A stretch of DNA of 27,323 nucleotides from JALZDI01 sp965653225. GTDB lineage: Bacteria; Actinomycetota; Actinomycetes; Propionibacteriales; Nocardioidaceae. Shown here one piece after another: positions 6,781-13,774 of the stretch. The stretch lies in assembly GCA_965653225.1 (NCBI GenBank), contig CBFGZI010000041.1:1-27323 (forward strand), in the 5' to 3' direction. Numbering within the stretch: position 1 is the stretch's first letter; every line of letters starts with the position of its first letter. Under the pieces are notes generated by a model. That model was not told the DNA's origin. It saw only the letters and a list, made by a program, of their open reading frames with translations, and did not search any database. Position numbers and translations under genes: made by a program.

Positions 6781-7152
6781 TCAGCCGAGTGGGTGGAAGG
6801 CGTAGGTCTCGTCGGTGGTCAGCTCGTCGAGCTTGCTGACCGAGCGGACGAACAGGCTGCCGTCCTCCTGCACCACGCCGGCCCAGTCGCCCTGGCCGCG
6901 GCGGCTCACCGTGGTGAAGCCGAAGACCTCGCGGTCGAAGGTGACGTAGCCCTGGTCGAGCTCGTCACGGTCCGGGGTCAGCTGCGGTGCGATCGTCTCC
7001 GGCCCGGACCGGGCCCAGGCGGCGGTGACCCGGCCGTCGGGATGGAAGCGGAGGTAGTTCCAGCCGTGGTCGCCGTTGGCGCCCATCATGCGGGCGGCGT
7101 ACACACCGTCGCAGCGCGGGCGCGCCGTCGTACGTCCCTCATCCTCCGACAT
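6781..7152 (-). CDS. Conserved small beta-rich protein, function unknown
   Basis: This 123-residue protein has no signal peptide, membrane segment or known catalytic motif. After a basic N-terminus the pattern is CDGVYAARM, NYLRFHPDGRVTAAW, a charged middle part, GYVTFDREVFGFTTVS, DWAGVVQEDGSLFVRSVSKL and a final ETYAFHPL. Repeated aromatic strands ending in YxFxP resemble a small lipocalin-like barrel seen in unrelated bacteria, but no family name is certain. It starts at ATG 7152 behind a G-run. The gene is only 41 bp downstream of the RsbW-like ATPase gene on the same strand, so the two may share a transcript. Its role may be regulatory or stress-related, which is a guess from position only. 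Confidence 0.65.
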   Translation of the reverse strand: MSEDEGRTTARPRCDGVYAARMMGANGDHGWNYLRFHPDGRVTAAWARSGPETIAPQLTPDRDELDQGYVTFDREVFGFTTVSRRGQGDWAGVVQEDGSLFVRSVSKLDELTTDETYAFHPLG

Positions 7153-7193
7153 GGTCCCCCCGCCGGGTCGCTGGGCTCTGCGTCAGCCGCAGC

Positions 7194-7598
7194 CTAGCTC
7201 TTCGACGGCCGCGTCAGCTCGAACCAGACGACCTTGCCGTCGTCACGCTGCGTCGACCCCCAGTCGGCGGCGAGCGTGTCCACGATGGCCAGTCCTCGCC
7301 CGCCGAGAGCCTCACGCGCGGCGTCGACGCGATGCGGCAGCCGGTCGCTGTCGTCGCCGACCTCGATGCGCACGCGGTCACCGGTCGTGATGAGGGTGAC
7401 GCAGGCGCCGCTGTGGCCGTGCAGGAAGGCGTTGGTGACGATCTCGCTGGTGAGCAGGACGGCGGTGTCGCTGGTGTCGTCGTTGACGCCGGCGGCGTGG
7501 CACTGGTCGTGGACGAACCGACGCGCGCGGCCGACGGCGGCCGGATGCTGCTCGAGGTCGAGCCGAACCGGCGTCGGCCCGAGTCCGGACGCGGTCAT
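7194..7598 (-). CDS. RsbW-like ATP-binding protein (GHKL / HATPase_c, anti-sigma kinase type)
   Basis: This 134-residue GHKL-fold ATPase resembles RsbW/SpoIIAB anti-sigma factors and the stand-alone HATPase_c_2 regulators common in actinobacteria. Visible motifs are the N-box in LLTSEIVTNAFLHGHS (Glu52, Asn56, His60), a G1-like box VGDDSDRLP (81-88) and the G2 box GGRGLAIVDTLAADWG (99-114). A C-terminal VVWFEL strand completes the fold. I favour ATG 7598, just before the first beta strand. The frame is open upstream to GTG 7754, and ATG 7673 is another option; none has a convincing Shine-Dalgarno. No sigma factor or anti-sigma antagonist gene lies nearby, so its partner is unknown. Confidence 0.82.
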   Translation of the reverse strand: MTASGLGPTPVRLDLEQHPAAVGRARRFVHDQCHAAGVNDDTSDTAVLLTSEIVTNAFLHGHSGACVTLITTGDRVRIEVGDDSDRLPHRVDAAREALGGRGLAIVDTLAADWGSTQRDDGKVVWFELTRPSKS

Positions 7599-7734
7599 GA
7601 GGGGTCGGTCCCGTCCTTCCCGGCCTTCCGGCCACGGCGGCAGCCTGAAACTCTCCCTCTCCCAGAACCCCATATGCCCCGGTCGGACCGCGTCTATGCG
7701 TGCACGCGCCGATTTTGCCCAACGTCGCGACTGC

Positions 7735-7752
7735 GGCGGCCCGCAGGCCGCC
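7735..7752 (-). terminator. Terminator-like hairpin after the GntR-Cache operon
   Basis: GGCGGCC (7735-7741) and GGCCGCC (7746-7752) form a perfect 7 bp stem around CGCA. It lies 11 nt downstream of the Cache-protein stop codon in the direction of transcription. It has no T-run. It argues that the downstream ATPase gene is a separate unit and starts nearer 7598. Confidence 0.5.
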
Positions 7753-7763
7753 ACGGACGGTCT

Positions 7764-8543
7764 TCAGCCGGAGAGCCCGACGCCGCTCAGCAGGGCCATC
7801 GGGAAGTCTCCGCAGCGACAGAAGGTGACCTCACCGTCGGTCACCGTCGCGCTGTCGGAGGCCCAGAGCGCGGCCACGTCGGGCCGGCGGACCAGCGAGC
7901 CCACCGGCTGCCGGATCGAGGTGGTCACCGCGATGCGTCCCTGCGCGTTCACGAGCGCCGCCGGCCCGCCCAGGGCGCGCAGCCATGGCAGCATCACCGG
8001 CTCGAACAGCCGGATGAAGACGTCGGAGCCGACGACGCCGACGAACCGGTCCTCGTGGGTGACCGGCAGGGTGAAGGTGAGCGCGTACTCGTCGCTGCAC
8101 AGGAAGTCGACGTACGGCCCGGTGATGTGCCGCCGGCCCCGGTCACGCGGAACGGCGTACCACGGCAGGTCGGTGTAGTCGCAGAACCGGTCGCTGGACG
8201 GGTCGAGGTCGACCACGAGCCTGGTCGGCTCGGCGGAGCCCTCTCCGCTCCACCACTGCAGCCACAGCGCCTGGTCGGACAGCACGGACGGGGCGGCGAT
8301 GTAGCCGGTGCCGACGACGAGCCCGTCGGCGCCGCCGAGATGGGACTGGATCGTGGGGTCGAGCGCCGCGAGGTCGGCGCTGGACAGCGGTCGCCTGTTC
8401 TCGGCCGACCGCGTGAACAGCGACTCCACCCGCGCACGCAGCAGCTCGAGCGGCGCGAACACGGACTCCAGCGTCTGCGTCACCTGGTCGATGAGCTCGC
8501 GCGGATCGGTGGTTTGCGTGTCGCTCACAAGGCTCGGTCCCAT
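7764..8543 (-). CDS. Soluble Cache (PDC) sensor-domain protein, no membrane or signalling domain
   Basis: This protein of about 259 residues consists of an N-terminal helix and a Cache-like domain. The long helix (about 8-48) is followed by LSDQALWLQWWSGEG, then the ligand-pocket block DYTDLPWYAVP (122-132) and HITGPYVDFLCSDEYALTFTLPVTHEDRFVGVVGSDV (139-175), which is the PDC signature with WY at 128-129 and Asp174. Cache domains are usually extracellular parts of receptors. Here there is no signal peptide, membrane helix or output domain, so it should be cytosolic. The gene follows the GntR gene by 20 nt and is likely cotranscribed. Start choice is uncertain: ATG 8543 is used, TTG 8549 and GTG 8528 are alternatives. 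Binding of an amine or polyamine is inferred from context. Confidence 0.75.
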   Translation of the reverse strand: MGPSLVSDTQTTDPRELIDQVTQTLESVFAPLELLRARVESLFTRSAENRRPLSSADLAALDPTIQSHLGGADGLVVGTGYIAAPSVLSDQALWLQWWSGEGSAEPTRLVVDLDPSSDRFCDYTDLPWYAVPRDRGRRHITGPYVDFLCSDEYALTFTLPVTHEDRFVGVVGSDVFIRLFEPVMLPWLRALGGPAALVNAQGRIAVTTSIRQPVGSLVRRPDVAALWASDSATVTDGEVTFCRCGDFPMALLSGVGLSG

Positions 8544-8563
8544 CGTCAATGGCTGCGCAGACT

Positions 8564-9313
8564 CTACGACCCGACCAGCTGTAGGCGCATGTCCGTCACG
8601 CGCTCGAGAGCGTGCCGGACATGCCGGTCGACCAGCCCGCGGGCCAGGTCCCCGTCACCCGCGGCCACCGCCGCGGTGATCTCACGGTGCTCGGCCCGAG
8701 CGGCCTGCTGCCCGGCGCGCTGCCCCAGCGGCAGCCAGAACACGGGGCCGATCTCGCTCTGCATCTGCACCTCCTGCCTCGTCAGGCGCGGCGACTGCGC
8801 GGCCGCCGCCACCTCCAGGTGGAAGTGCACCTCGACGCGGCGGTGCTCACCGGGGGAGTGCGCCTGCGTCAGGCTGCCGGTCCAGTACTCGATCCGCTGC
8901 GTGTCCTCGGCGGAGGCCCGCTCGGCGGCGAGATAGGCGGCCGTGCCGGCGATCGCGATGTAATGGTCGGCCATGTCGCGCAGGTCGGCGAGTGTCAGGC
9001 TGTGCAGCCGCTGCCGCAGGGTGGCCGTGGTCGGGTCGGTGGGCGCGCGTACGAAGCTGCCCCCGCTGCGGCCGCGCCGTGTCTGCACCAGGCCCTGTTG
9101 CCGCAACGCCGTCAGCGCCTCCCGCACGGTCACCGTGGACACGCCCATCGCGTTGGCGAGGTCGGACTCGGTCGGCAGCTGCTCACCGTCGGAGAGCAGA
9201 CCGAGCATGATCGCGTCGGCGAGGCGGCGGCCGACGATCTCGGCGCGGGCGACCGTGTCCAGCGGAGCGAACACGGCTGCGCGTGCGCTCGCCGACGGTC
9301 GCTGGATCTGCAT
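8564..9313 (-). CDS. GntR/FadR-family transcriptional regulator
   Basis: This 249-residue regulator has a GntR winged helix-turn-helix (about 20-90): RLADAIMLGLLSDGEQLPTES, DLANAMGVSTVTVREALTAL, then GLVQTRRGRSGGSFV. An all-helical FCD ligand domain (about 108-245) follows, containing VEVHFHLEVAAAAQSPRL and a final DRHVRHALERV, whose His residues probably hold a metal and a small-acid ligand. ATG 9313 follows GAGGTGGGG. Such regulators usually repress the adjacent divergent operon until a metabolite binds. Here that operon is potADBC plus an aldehyde dehydrogenase, so polyamine uptake and catabolism is the likely target. Positions 9374-9441 hold operator candidates. It heads a two-gene leftward operon with the Cache protein. 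Confidence 0.92.
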   Translation of the reverse strand: MQIQRPSASARAAVFAPLDTVARAEIVGRRLADAIMLGLLSDGEQLPTESDLANAMGVSTVTVREALTALRQQGLVQTRRGRSGGSFVRAPTDPTTATLRQRLHSLTLADLRDMADHYIAIAGTAAYLAAERASAEDTQRIEYWTGSLTQAHSPGEHRRVEVHFHLEVAAAAQSPRLTRQEVQMQSEIGPVFWLPLGQRAGQQAARAEHREITAAVAAGDGDLARGLVDRHVRHALERVTDMRLQLVGS

Positions 9314-9373
9314 GCCGCGGCCCCACCTCGGTCGGAGAGAACCCGCCAGCGGCCACCACGGGCGAGCACCGCG

Positions 9374-9412
9374 CTGACGGCGACTCTGGGCAGCTGACGG
9401 GCAACTGACGGG
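9374..9412. repeat. Three CTGACGG direct repeats upstream of the pot promoter
   Basis: CTGACGG occurs at 9374-9380, 9394-9400 and 9405-9411, with start-to-start spacing of 20 and 11 bp, roughly two turns and one turn of the helix. The last two copies extend to CTGACGGG. They sit directly upstream of the -35 of the pot promoter and in the 5' leader of the divergent regulator gene. This is a candidate site for a regulator binding one face of the DNA. Confidence 0.45.
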
Positions 9413-9441
9413 TTGTGCTTTTACATATATTCCCATATGTT
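9413..9441 (+). promoter_or_regulatory. Promoter of the pot operon with an AT-rich palindromic operator
   Basis: The -35 box TTGTGC (9413-9418) and the -10 box TATGTT (9436-9441) are 17 nt apart. Between and over them lies the inverted repeat ACATAT-N6-ATATGT (9423-9440), which stands out in a region of very high G+C. Binding by the divergent GntR protein would block this promoter and perhaps its own. The start site would fall near 9448, leaving a leader of about 200 nt before potA. Boxes and palindrome are read directly; the regulator is inferred. Confidence 0.55.
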
Positions 9442-9515
9442 TTCCGTTACCGCGAGACCCGTGGTTCCGCGTACCCCGCAATCTGACGGCGGCCGGCTCC
9501 CAACGGCGCCTGAGC

Positions 9516-9546
9516 GGTCCGCTCACCGGCACCCCGGTGGGCGACC
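9516..9546 (+). promoter_or_regulatory. Long hairpin in the potA leader
   Basis: CGCTCACCGG (9520-9529) pairs with CCGGTGGGCG (9534-9543) around CACC, with one G-U pair. Outside a bulged C, GGT (9516-9518) pairs with ACC (9544-9546). The hairpin lies about 100 nt upstream of the potA start and lacks a T-run. It could stabilise the leader or act in attenuation. I do not recognise a known riboswitch. Confidence 0.4.
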
Positions 9547-9647
9547 CCGAATGCGGAGGCCGCGTCGAGTACCGCCAGCACCGATCCCAGGCCTGGGCAC
9601 ACGGTGGTCCAACGGGCCGACCGACAGGCCGATCCGAGGTTGAGCTG

Positions 9648-10763
9648 ATGTCTGAGAGCACGACCAGCGTGAGCGAAGCGACCGTCGAGGTCGCCGAGCA
9701 CGAGCCCACCACCGGAGGGGTGCGGCTGAGCGAGCTGAGCAAGCACTTCGGCAAGGTGACCGCGGTCGACGGTGTCGACCTCGACATCCGCGAGGGCGAG
9801 TTCTTCTCGATGCTCGGCCCGTCGGGGTCGGGCAAGACGACCGTCCTCCGCCTCGTGGCCGGCTTCGAGAAGCCGACCACCGGTTCGGTCCTCCTCGCCG
9901 GGGAGGACGTCACCGGCCGGGCGCCGTTCGAGCGGGACGTCAACACGGTGTTCCAGGACTACGCGCTGTTCCCGCACATGAGTGTGCGCGAGAACGTGGC
10001 CTACGGGCTGCGCGTACGCAAGGTGCCCAAGCGCCGCCGCCTGGAGATGGCGGACGAGGCGCTGGCCACGGTGCGGCTGCACGACGTCGGCGACCGACGT
10101 CCCTCGCAGCTGTCCGGCGGTCAGCAGCAACGGGTGGCACTGGCCCGTGCGCTCGTCATCCAGCCCAAGGTGCTGCTGCTCGACGAGCCGCTCGGGGCGC
10201 TCGACCGCAAGCTGCGCCAGGAGATGCAGATCGAGCTCAAGGGGCTGCAGCGCCAGGTCGGCATCACGTTCGTGTTCGTGACGCACGACCAGGAAGAGGC
10301 GCTGACCATGAGCGACCGGATCGCGGTGTTCAACCACGGTCGGGTCGAGCAGGTGGGCAGCCCCGCCGAGGTGTACGAACGCCCACGTACGCCCTTCGTG
10401 GCCGACTTCGTCGGCACGTCGAACCTGCTCGAGGACGACGCGTCGCAGCGGCTGCTCGGCAAGCCGGGCCGGCACACGGTGCGGCCGGAGAAGATCAACC
10501 TCAGCACGGACCTGAGCGCCCCGGTCGACGGCGACTCGGAGTCGGCGACCGGCACCGTGACGGACGTGGTCTACGCCGGGTCGGCGACGCGCTTCGTCGT
10601 CGACGTGGGCGAGGGAGCTCGCCTGGTGGCGGTGAGGCAGAACGAACAGTCGACGTCGGATGACGTCGGTCGCCTTCGTGGCAAGGAGGTTCGGCTGTCG
10701 TGGAGCAGGCAGCACCTGCTCCAGGTGGACGAGCCCGAGAAGACAACCAGCACAAAGGACTGA
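9648..10763 (+). CDS. potA: Spermidine/putrescine-type ABC transporter ATPase PotA
   Basis: This 371-residue cytosolic ATPase energises the transporter encoded downstream. All nucleotide-binding motifs are present: Walker A GPSGSGKTT (57-65), Q-loop Gln103 in FQDYALFPHMSV, signature LSGGQQQRVALARAL (155-169), Walker B VLLLDEP (175-181), D-loop GALD and H-loop His213. The C-terminal part (about 270-371) holds TOBE-type beta strands, including HTVRPEKI and ARLVAVRQNEQ, as in PotA, PotG and FbpC. The start ATG 9648 follows CGAGG eight bases away; upstream in-frame codons lie in the untranslated leader. The first 25 residues are a variable Ser/Glu-rich extension. It is the first gene of the operon, two bases before potD. 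Confidence 0.93.
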   Translation: MSESTTSVSEATVEVAEHEPTTGGVRLSELSKHFGKVTAVDGVDLDIREGEFFSMLGPSGSGKTTVLRLVAGFEKPTTGSVLLAGEDVTGRAPFERDVNTVFQDYALFPHMSVRENVAYGLRVRKVPKRRRLEMADEALATVRLHDVGDRRPSQLSGGQQQRVALARALVIQPKVLLLDEPLGALDRKLRQEMQIELKGLQRQVGITFVFVTHDQEEALTMSDRIAVFNHGRVEQVGSPAEVYERPRTPFVADFVGTSNLLEDDASQRLLGKPGRHTVRPEKINLSTDLSAPVDGDSESATGTVTDVVYAGSATRFVVDVGEGARLVAVRQNEQSTSDDVGRLRGKEVRLSWSRQHLLQVDEPEKTTSTKD

Positions 10764-10765
10764 GC

Positions 10766-11962
10766 ATGAAAGCCACAGGTTCCATCGCTGCCAGCGCGCT
10801 CCTGCTCGGGGTTCTCGCGCTCTCGGGGTGCGGCACGAGCGCAACCGGAGAGGCTGACCCGGGATCGGGAGAGTTCAACCCGCCGGACCTGAAGATGCAG
10901 CAGAAGGTCGGCAAGGGGGAGGGACAGCTCAACGTCCTCGCCTGGCCCGGCTACGCCGAGGACGGCTCCACCGACCCCAAGGTCGACTGGGTGTCGTCGT
11001 TCGAGAAGCAGACCGGGTGCCAGACCAACGTGAAGGTGTTCGGCACCTCCGACGAGGCCGTCAACCTCATGCAGACCGGTGAGTACGACGTGGTCTCCGC
11101 CTCCGGCGACGCCTCGCTGCGGCTGGTGGCCTCCGGCGACGTGGAGCCGGTCAACACCGACCTGGTGTCGACGTACAAGGACATCGCGCCGTTCCTGAAG
11201 GACCGCGCCTGGAACACCGTCGACGGCGTCAACTACGGCATCCCGCACGGCTGGGGCGCGAACCTGCTGATGTGGCGCAAGGACATCATCAAGCAGCCGC
11301 CGACCTCTTGGGGCGCAGTCTTCGACGCGAAGGCGCCCTACGCGGGCAAGATCACGGCGTACGACTCGCCGATCTACATCGCAGACGCGGCGCTGTACCT
11401 GATGAAGCACAAGCCCGAGCTCGGCATCAAGGACCCCTACGCGCTCGACCCGAAGCAGCTGCAGGCGGCGCAGGACCTGCTGGAGAAGCAGAACATGGCG
11501 GTCGGGGAGTACTGGTCGGACTACCTCAAGGAGATCCAGGCGTTCAAGACCGGGTCGACCGTCATCGGCACCACCTGGCAGGTCATCGCCAACCTGGCCA
11601 AGGCGTCCGCACCGGTCGGGGTGACGCTGCCCAGCGAGGGGGCCACCGGATGGTCCGACACCTGGATGGTGGGCAGTCACGCCGACCACCCGAACTGCGC
11701 GTACATGTGGCTCAACCACATCACCTCGCCGCAGGTGCAGGCACAGGTCGCGGAGTACTTCGGTGAGGCGCCGGCCAACACGAAGGCCTGCTCGTACACC
11801 ACCGACCCGAAGTTCTGCCAGACCTACCACGCCAAGGACGCGAAGTACGCCTCCAAGATCCACTACTGGACGACACCGATCTCGCAGTGCCTGGACGGCC
11901 GGAAGGTGAAGTGCACCGACTACGCCGACTGGACCGAGGCCTGGACCGAGATCAAGGGCTGA
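10766..11962 (+). CDS. potD: Polyamine-type ABC transporter substrate-binding lipoprotein PotD
   Basis: This 398-residue extracellular lipoprotein captures substrate for PotABC. It begins with a lipoprotein signal peptide, hydrophobic core about 8-19, and the lipobox LSGC with the acylated Cys at 22. The mature part begins with a loose linker and then GQLNVLAWPGYAEDGS, the opening strand of PotD/PotF-type type 2 binding proteins. Other family blocks are GEYDVVSASGDASLRLVASGDVEPV, GVNYGIPHGWGANLLMWRKDII and AYMWLNHITSPQVQAQVAEYFGEAPANTKA. AAAGGAC precedes ATG 10766. Six Cys residues in the mature part could form disulfides. Which polyamine, or perhaps choline or another amine, is bound cannot be told by eye. 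Confidence 0.92.
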   Translation: MKATGSIAASALLLGVLALSGCGTSATGEADPGSGEFNPPDLKMQQKVGKGEGQLNVLAWPGYAEDGSTDPKVDWVSSFEKQTGCQTNVKVFGTSDEAVNLMQTGEYDVVSASGDASLRLVASGDVEPVNTDLVSTYKDIAPFLKDRAWNTVDGVNYGIPHGWGANLLMWRKDIIKQPPTSWGAVFDAKAPYAGKITAYDSPIYIADAALYLMKHKPELGIKDPYALDPKQLQAAQDLLEKQNMAVGEYWSDYLKEIQAFKTGSTVIGTTWQVIANLAKASAPVGVTLPSEGATGWSDTWMVGSHADHPNCAYMWLNHITSPQVQAQVAEYFGEAPANTKACSYTTDPKFCQTYHAKDAKYASKIHYWTTPISQCLDGRKVKCTDYADWTEAWTEIKG

Positions 11963-11969
11963 CCGCGAG

Positions 11970-12000
11970 TCCGGTGGGGCGGCCGCATCGCCCCACCGGA
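11970..12000 (+). promoter_or_regulatory. Perfect intercistronic hairpin between potD and potB
   Basis: TCCGGTGGGGC (11970-11980) and GCCCCACCGGA (11990-12000) form a perfect 11 bp stem with a 9 nt loop, eight bases after the potD stop. It has no T-run. Such hairpins after binding-protein genes act as partial terminators or 3' mRNA stabilisers, raising binding-protein levels over permease levels. Confidence 0.65.
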
Positions 12001-12035
12001 CCTCTGCCCGCAACGCCCGCCCATCGGGAGGACAC

Positions 12036-12935
12036 ATGAGCACGGTCGCGAAACCGGAGTCGCCCGGGCTGCCGGAGCAGTCGATGGCCCGCCGGGTCTC
12101 CTCGCACCTGCACCGTCGGCCGAAGGCACGTCTGGCGATGCTCCTTTCGGCGCCCATGCTGTGGCTCGTTCTGGTCTACCTGGCCGCGCTGGCGGCCATG
12201 TTCGTCACCGCGTTCTGGACCGTGGACACGTTCACGGGCGAGGTGATCCGCAACTGGACGCTGGAGAACTTCGCCACGCTGTGGAAGGAGGACGTCTACC
12301 GCGTCGTCACCGGGCGCACCATCGGCGTCGCCGCGTCGGTGACCGTGATCGACGCGGTGGTCGCCCTCCCCATCGCGTTCTTCATGGCGAAGGTGGCCAA
12401 ACCCCGCACGTCCAAGGTGCTGGTGGTGGCGATCCTGATGCCGCTGTGGGCCAGCTACCTGGTCAAGGCCTATGCCTGGCGCGTGATCGTGGGCGAGAAC
12501 GGGGTCCTGGACTCGACGTTCGGCTCGACACCGGGATTCGGGCTGACGGCGACGGTGATGACGCTGGCCTACCTGTGGCTGCCGTACATGATCCTGCCGA
12601 TCTACGCCGGGCTGGAGCGGCTGCCAAACTCGCTGCTGGAGGCGTCCGAGGACCTCGGCGCCGGACCGGGTCGCACCTTCCGCGCGGTGGTCTTCCCGCT
12701 GCTGGTGCCGGCGGTGTTCGCCGGGTCGATCTTCACCTTCTCGCTGTCGCTGGGCGACTACATCGCGGTGGAGATCGTCGGCGGCACGAGCCAGCTGCTC
12801 GGCAACGTCGTGTACGACAACATCGGCGCCGCCAACAACCTGCCGTTCGCCTCCGCGATGGCGACGCTGTCCGTGCTGGTGATGCTGTGCTACCTCGGCG
12901 CGGTCCGACGCACCGGTGCACTCGAGAACATCTGA
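12036..12935 (+). CDS. potB: Polyamine-type ABC transporter permease PotB
   Basis: This 299-residue inner-membrane permease forms half of the channel. About six transmembrane helices are visible, the first at about 34-63 (LAMLLSAPMLWLVLVYLAAL) and others near 95-115, 125-145, 165-190, 220-245 and 265-290. The cytoplasmic EAA loop that docks PotA is LPNSLLEASEDLGAGPGRTF, followed by RAVVFPLLVPAVFAG. A Shine-Dalgarno GGGAGG (12026-12031) stands four bases ahead of ATG 12036. Periplasmic loops include NWTLENFATLW. The gene is separated from potD by a hairpin and from potC by 9 bp. The pair PotB/PotC with one ATPase and one binding protein is the standard Pot arrangement. Confidence 0.92.
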   Translation: MSTVAKPESPGLPEQSMARRVSSHLHRRPKARLAMLLSAPMLWLVLVYLAALAAMFVTAFWTVDTFTGEVIRNWTLENFATLWKEDVYRVVTGRTIGVAASVTVIDAVVALPIAFFMAKVAKPRTSKVLVVAILMPLWASYLVKAYAWRVIVGENGVLDSTFGSTPGFGLTATVMTLAYLWLPYMILPIYAGLERLPNSLLEASEDLGAGPGRTFRAVVFPLLVPAVFAGSIFTFSLSLGDYIAVEIVGGTSQLLGNVVYDNIGAANNLPFASAMATLSVLVMLCYLGAVRRTGALENI

Positions 12936-12944
12936 GAGGCGGCC

Positions 12945-13751
12945 ATGACCCTTTCCCGACGCGCGAAGACGCTGCTGATGGTGGCCGTCGTCGGCTGCCT
13001 GGCGATCATCTACATCCCGTTGCTGGTGGTCGTCGTGAACTCGTTCAACGCCGACTCGACGTTCGCGTGGCCGCCGCACGGCTGGACCCTGCAGTGGTGG
13101 CAGGACGCGGCCCACAACGGCGGCGCGATACACGCCATCGGTGTCAGCATCCATGCCGGGCTGATGGCCACGAGTATCGCCCTGGTTCTCGGGTCGCTGG
13201 CCGCGTTCGCGCTGCAGCGGTTCGACTTCTTCGGCCGTGACGCCGTCTCGCTGCTGGTGATCCTGCCGATCGCGCTGCCGGGCATCGTCACCGGCATCGC
13301 GCTGAGCAACGCGTTCGAGACCATGCTCGGGCTCGACCTGGGCTTCTCGACGCTGGTCATCGCGCATGCGACGTTCTGCATCGTGGTGGTGTTCAACAAC
13401 GTGATCGCGCGGCTGCGACGGCTGGGTGGGACGTACGAGCTAGCGTCCATGGACATGGGTGCCACGCGATGGACGACGTTCCGCCTGGTCACGTTCCCGA
13501 TGCTGCGGTCGGCGCTGCTGGCCGGCGCGCTGCTGGCGTTCGCGCTCTCGTTCGACGAGATCATCGTGACCACGTTCACCGCGGGCGCCACCACCGAGAC
13601 GCTGCCGATCTGGATCTTCGAAAACCTCTTCCGGCCCAACCAGGCGCCGGTGGTCAACGTCGTGGGGGCGGCGCTGATCGTGTTCTCGATCGTGCCCATC
13701 TACCTGTCACAGCGGCTTTCCGGCGACAGCGCCGGCGGCGGGCGGCTGTGA
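12945..13751 (+). CDS. potC: Polyamine-type ABC transporter permease PotC
   Basis: This 268-residue membrane protein is the second permease subunit. The first helix (about 10-33, LMVAVVGCLAIIYIPLLVVV) is followed by NSFNADSTFAWPPHGWTLQWW, the family's periplasmic segment. Further helices lie near 65-90, 99-120, 130-152, 185-205 and 235-255. The EAA loop reads TYELASMDMGATRWTTFRLV, then TFPMLRSALLAG. FALSFDEIIVTTFTAG is characteristic of PotC/PotI. GAGAGG lies five bases ahead of ATG 12945. It is followed after 23 bp by the aldehyde dehydrogenase gene with its own strong ribosome site. The C-terminus is short and basic. Confidence 0.92.
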   Translation: MTLSRRAKTLLMVAVVGCLAIIYIPLLVVVVNSFNADSTFAWPPHGWTLQWWQDAAHNGGAIHAIGVSIHAGLMATSIALVLGSLAAFALQRFDFFGRDAVSLLVILPIALPGIVTGIALSNAFETMLGLDLGFSTLVIAHATFCIVVVFNNVIARLRRLGGTYELASMDMGATRWTTFRLVTFPMLRSALLAGALLAFALSFDEIIVTTFTAGATTETLPIWIFENLFRPNQAPVVNVVGAALIVFSIVPIYLSQRLSGDSAGGGRL

Positions 13752-13774
13752 CGTACTCACAAGGAAGGACGCCG

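Noticed and set aside
10571..13367. Overlapping long frames antisense to potD, potB and potC
   Set aside because: The sense genes show a lipobox, EAA loops and proper ribosome sites; the antisense frames show no domain pattern.
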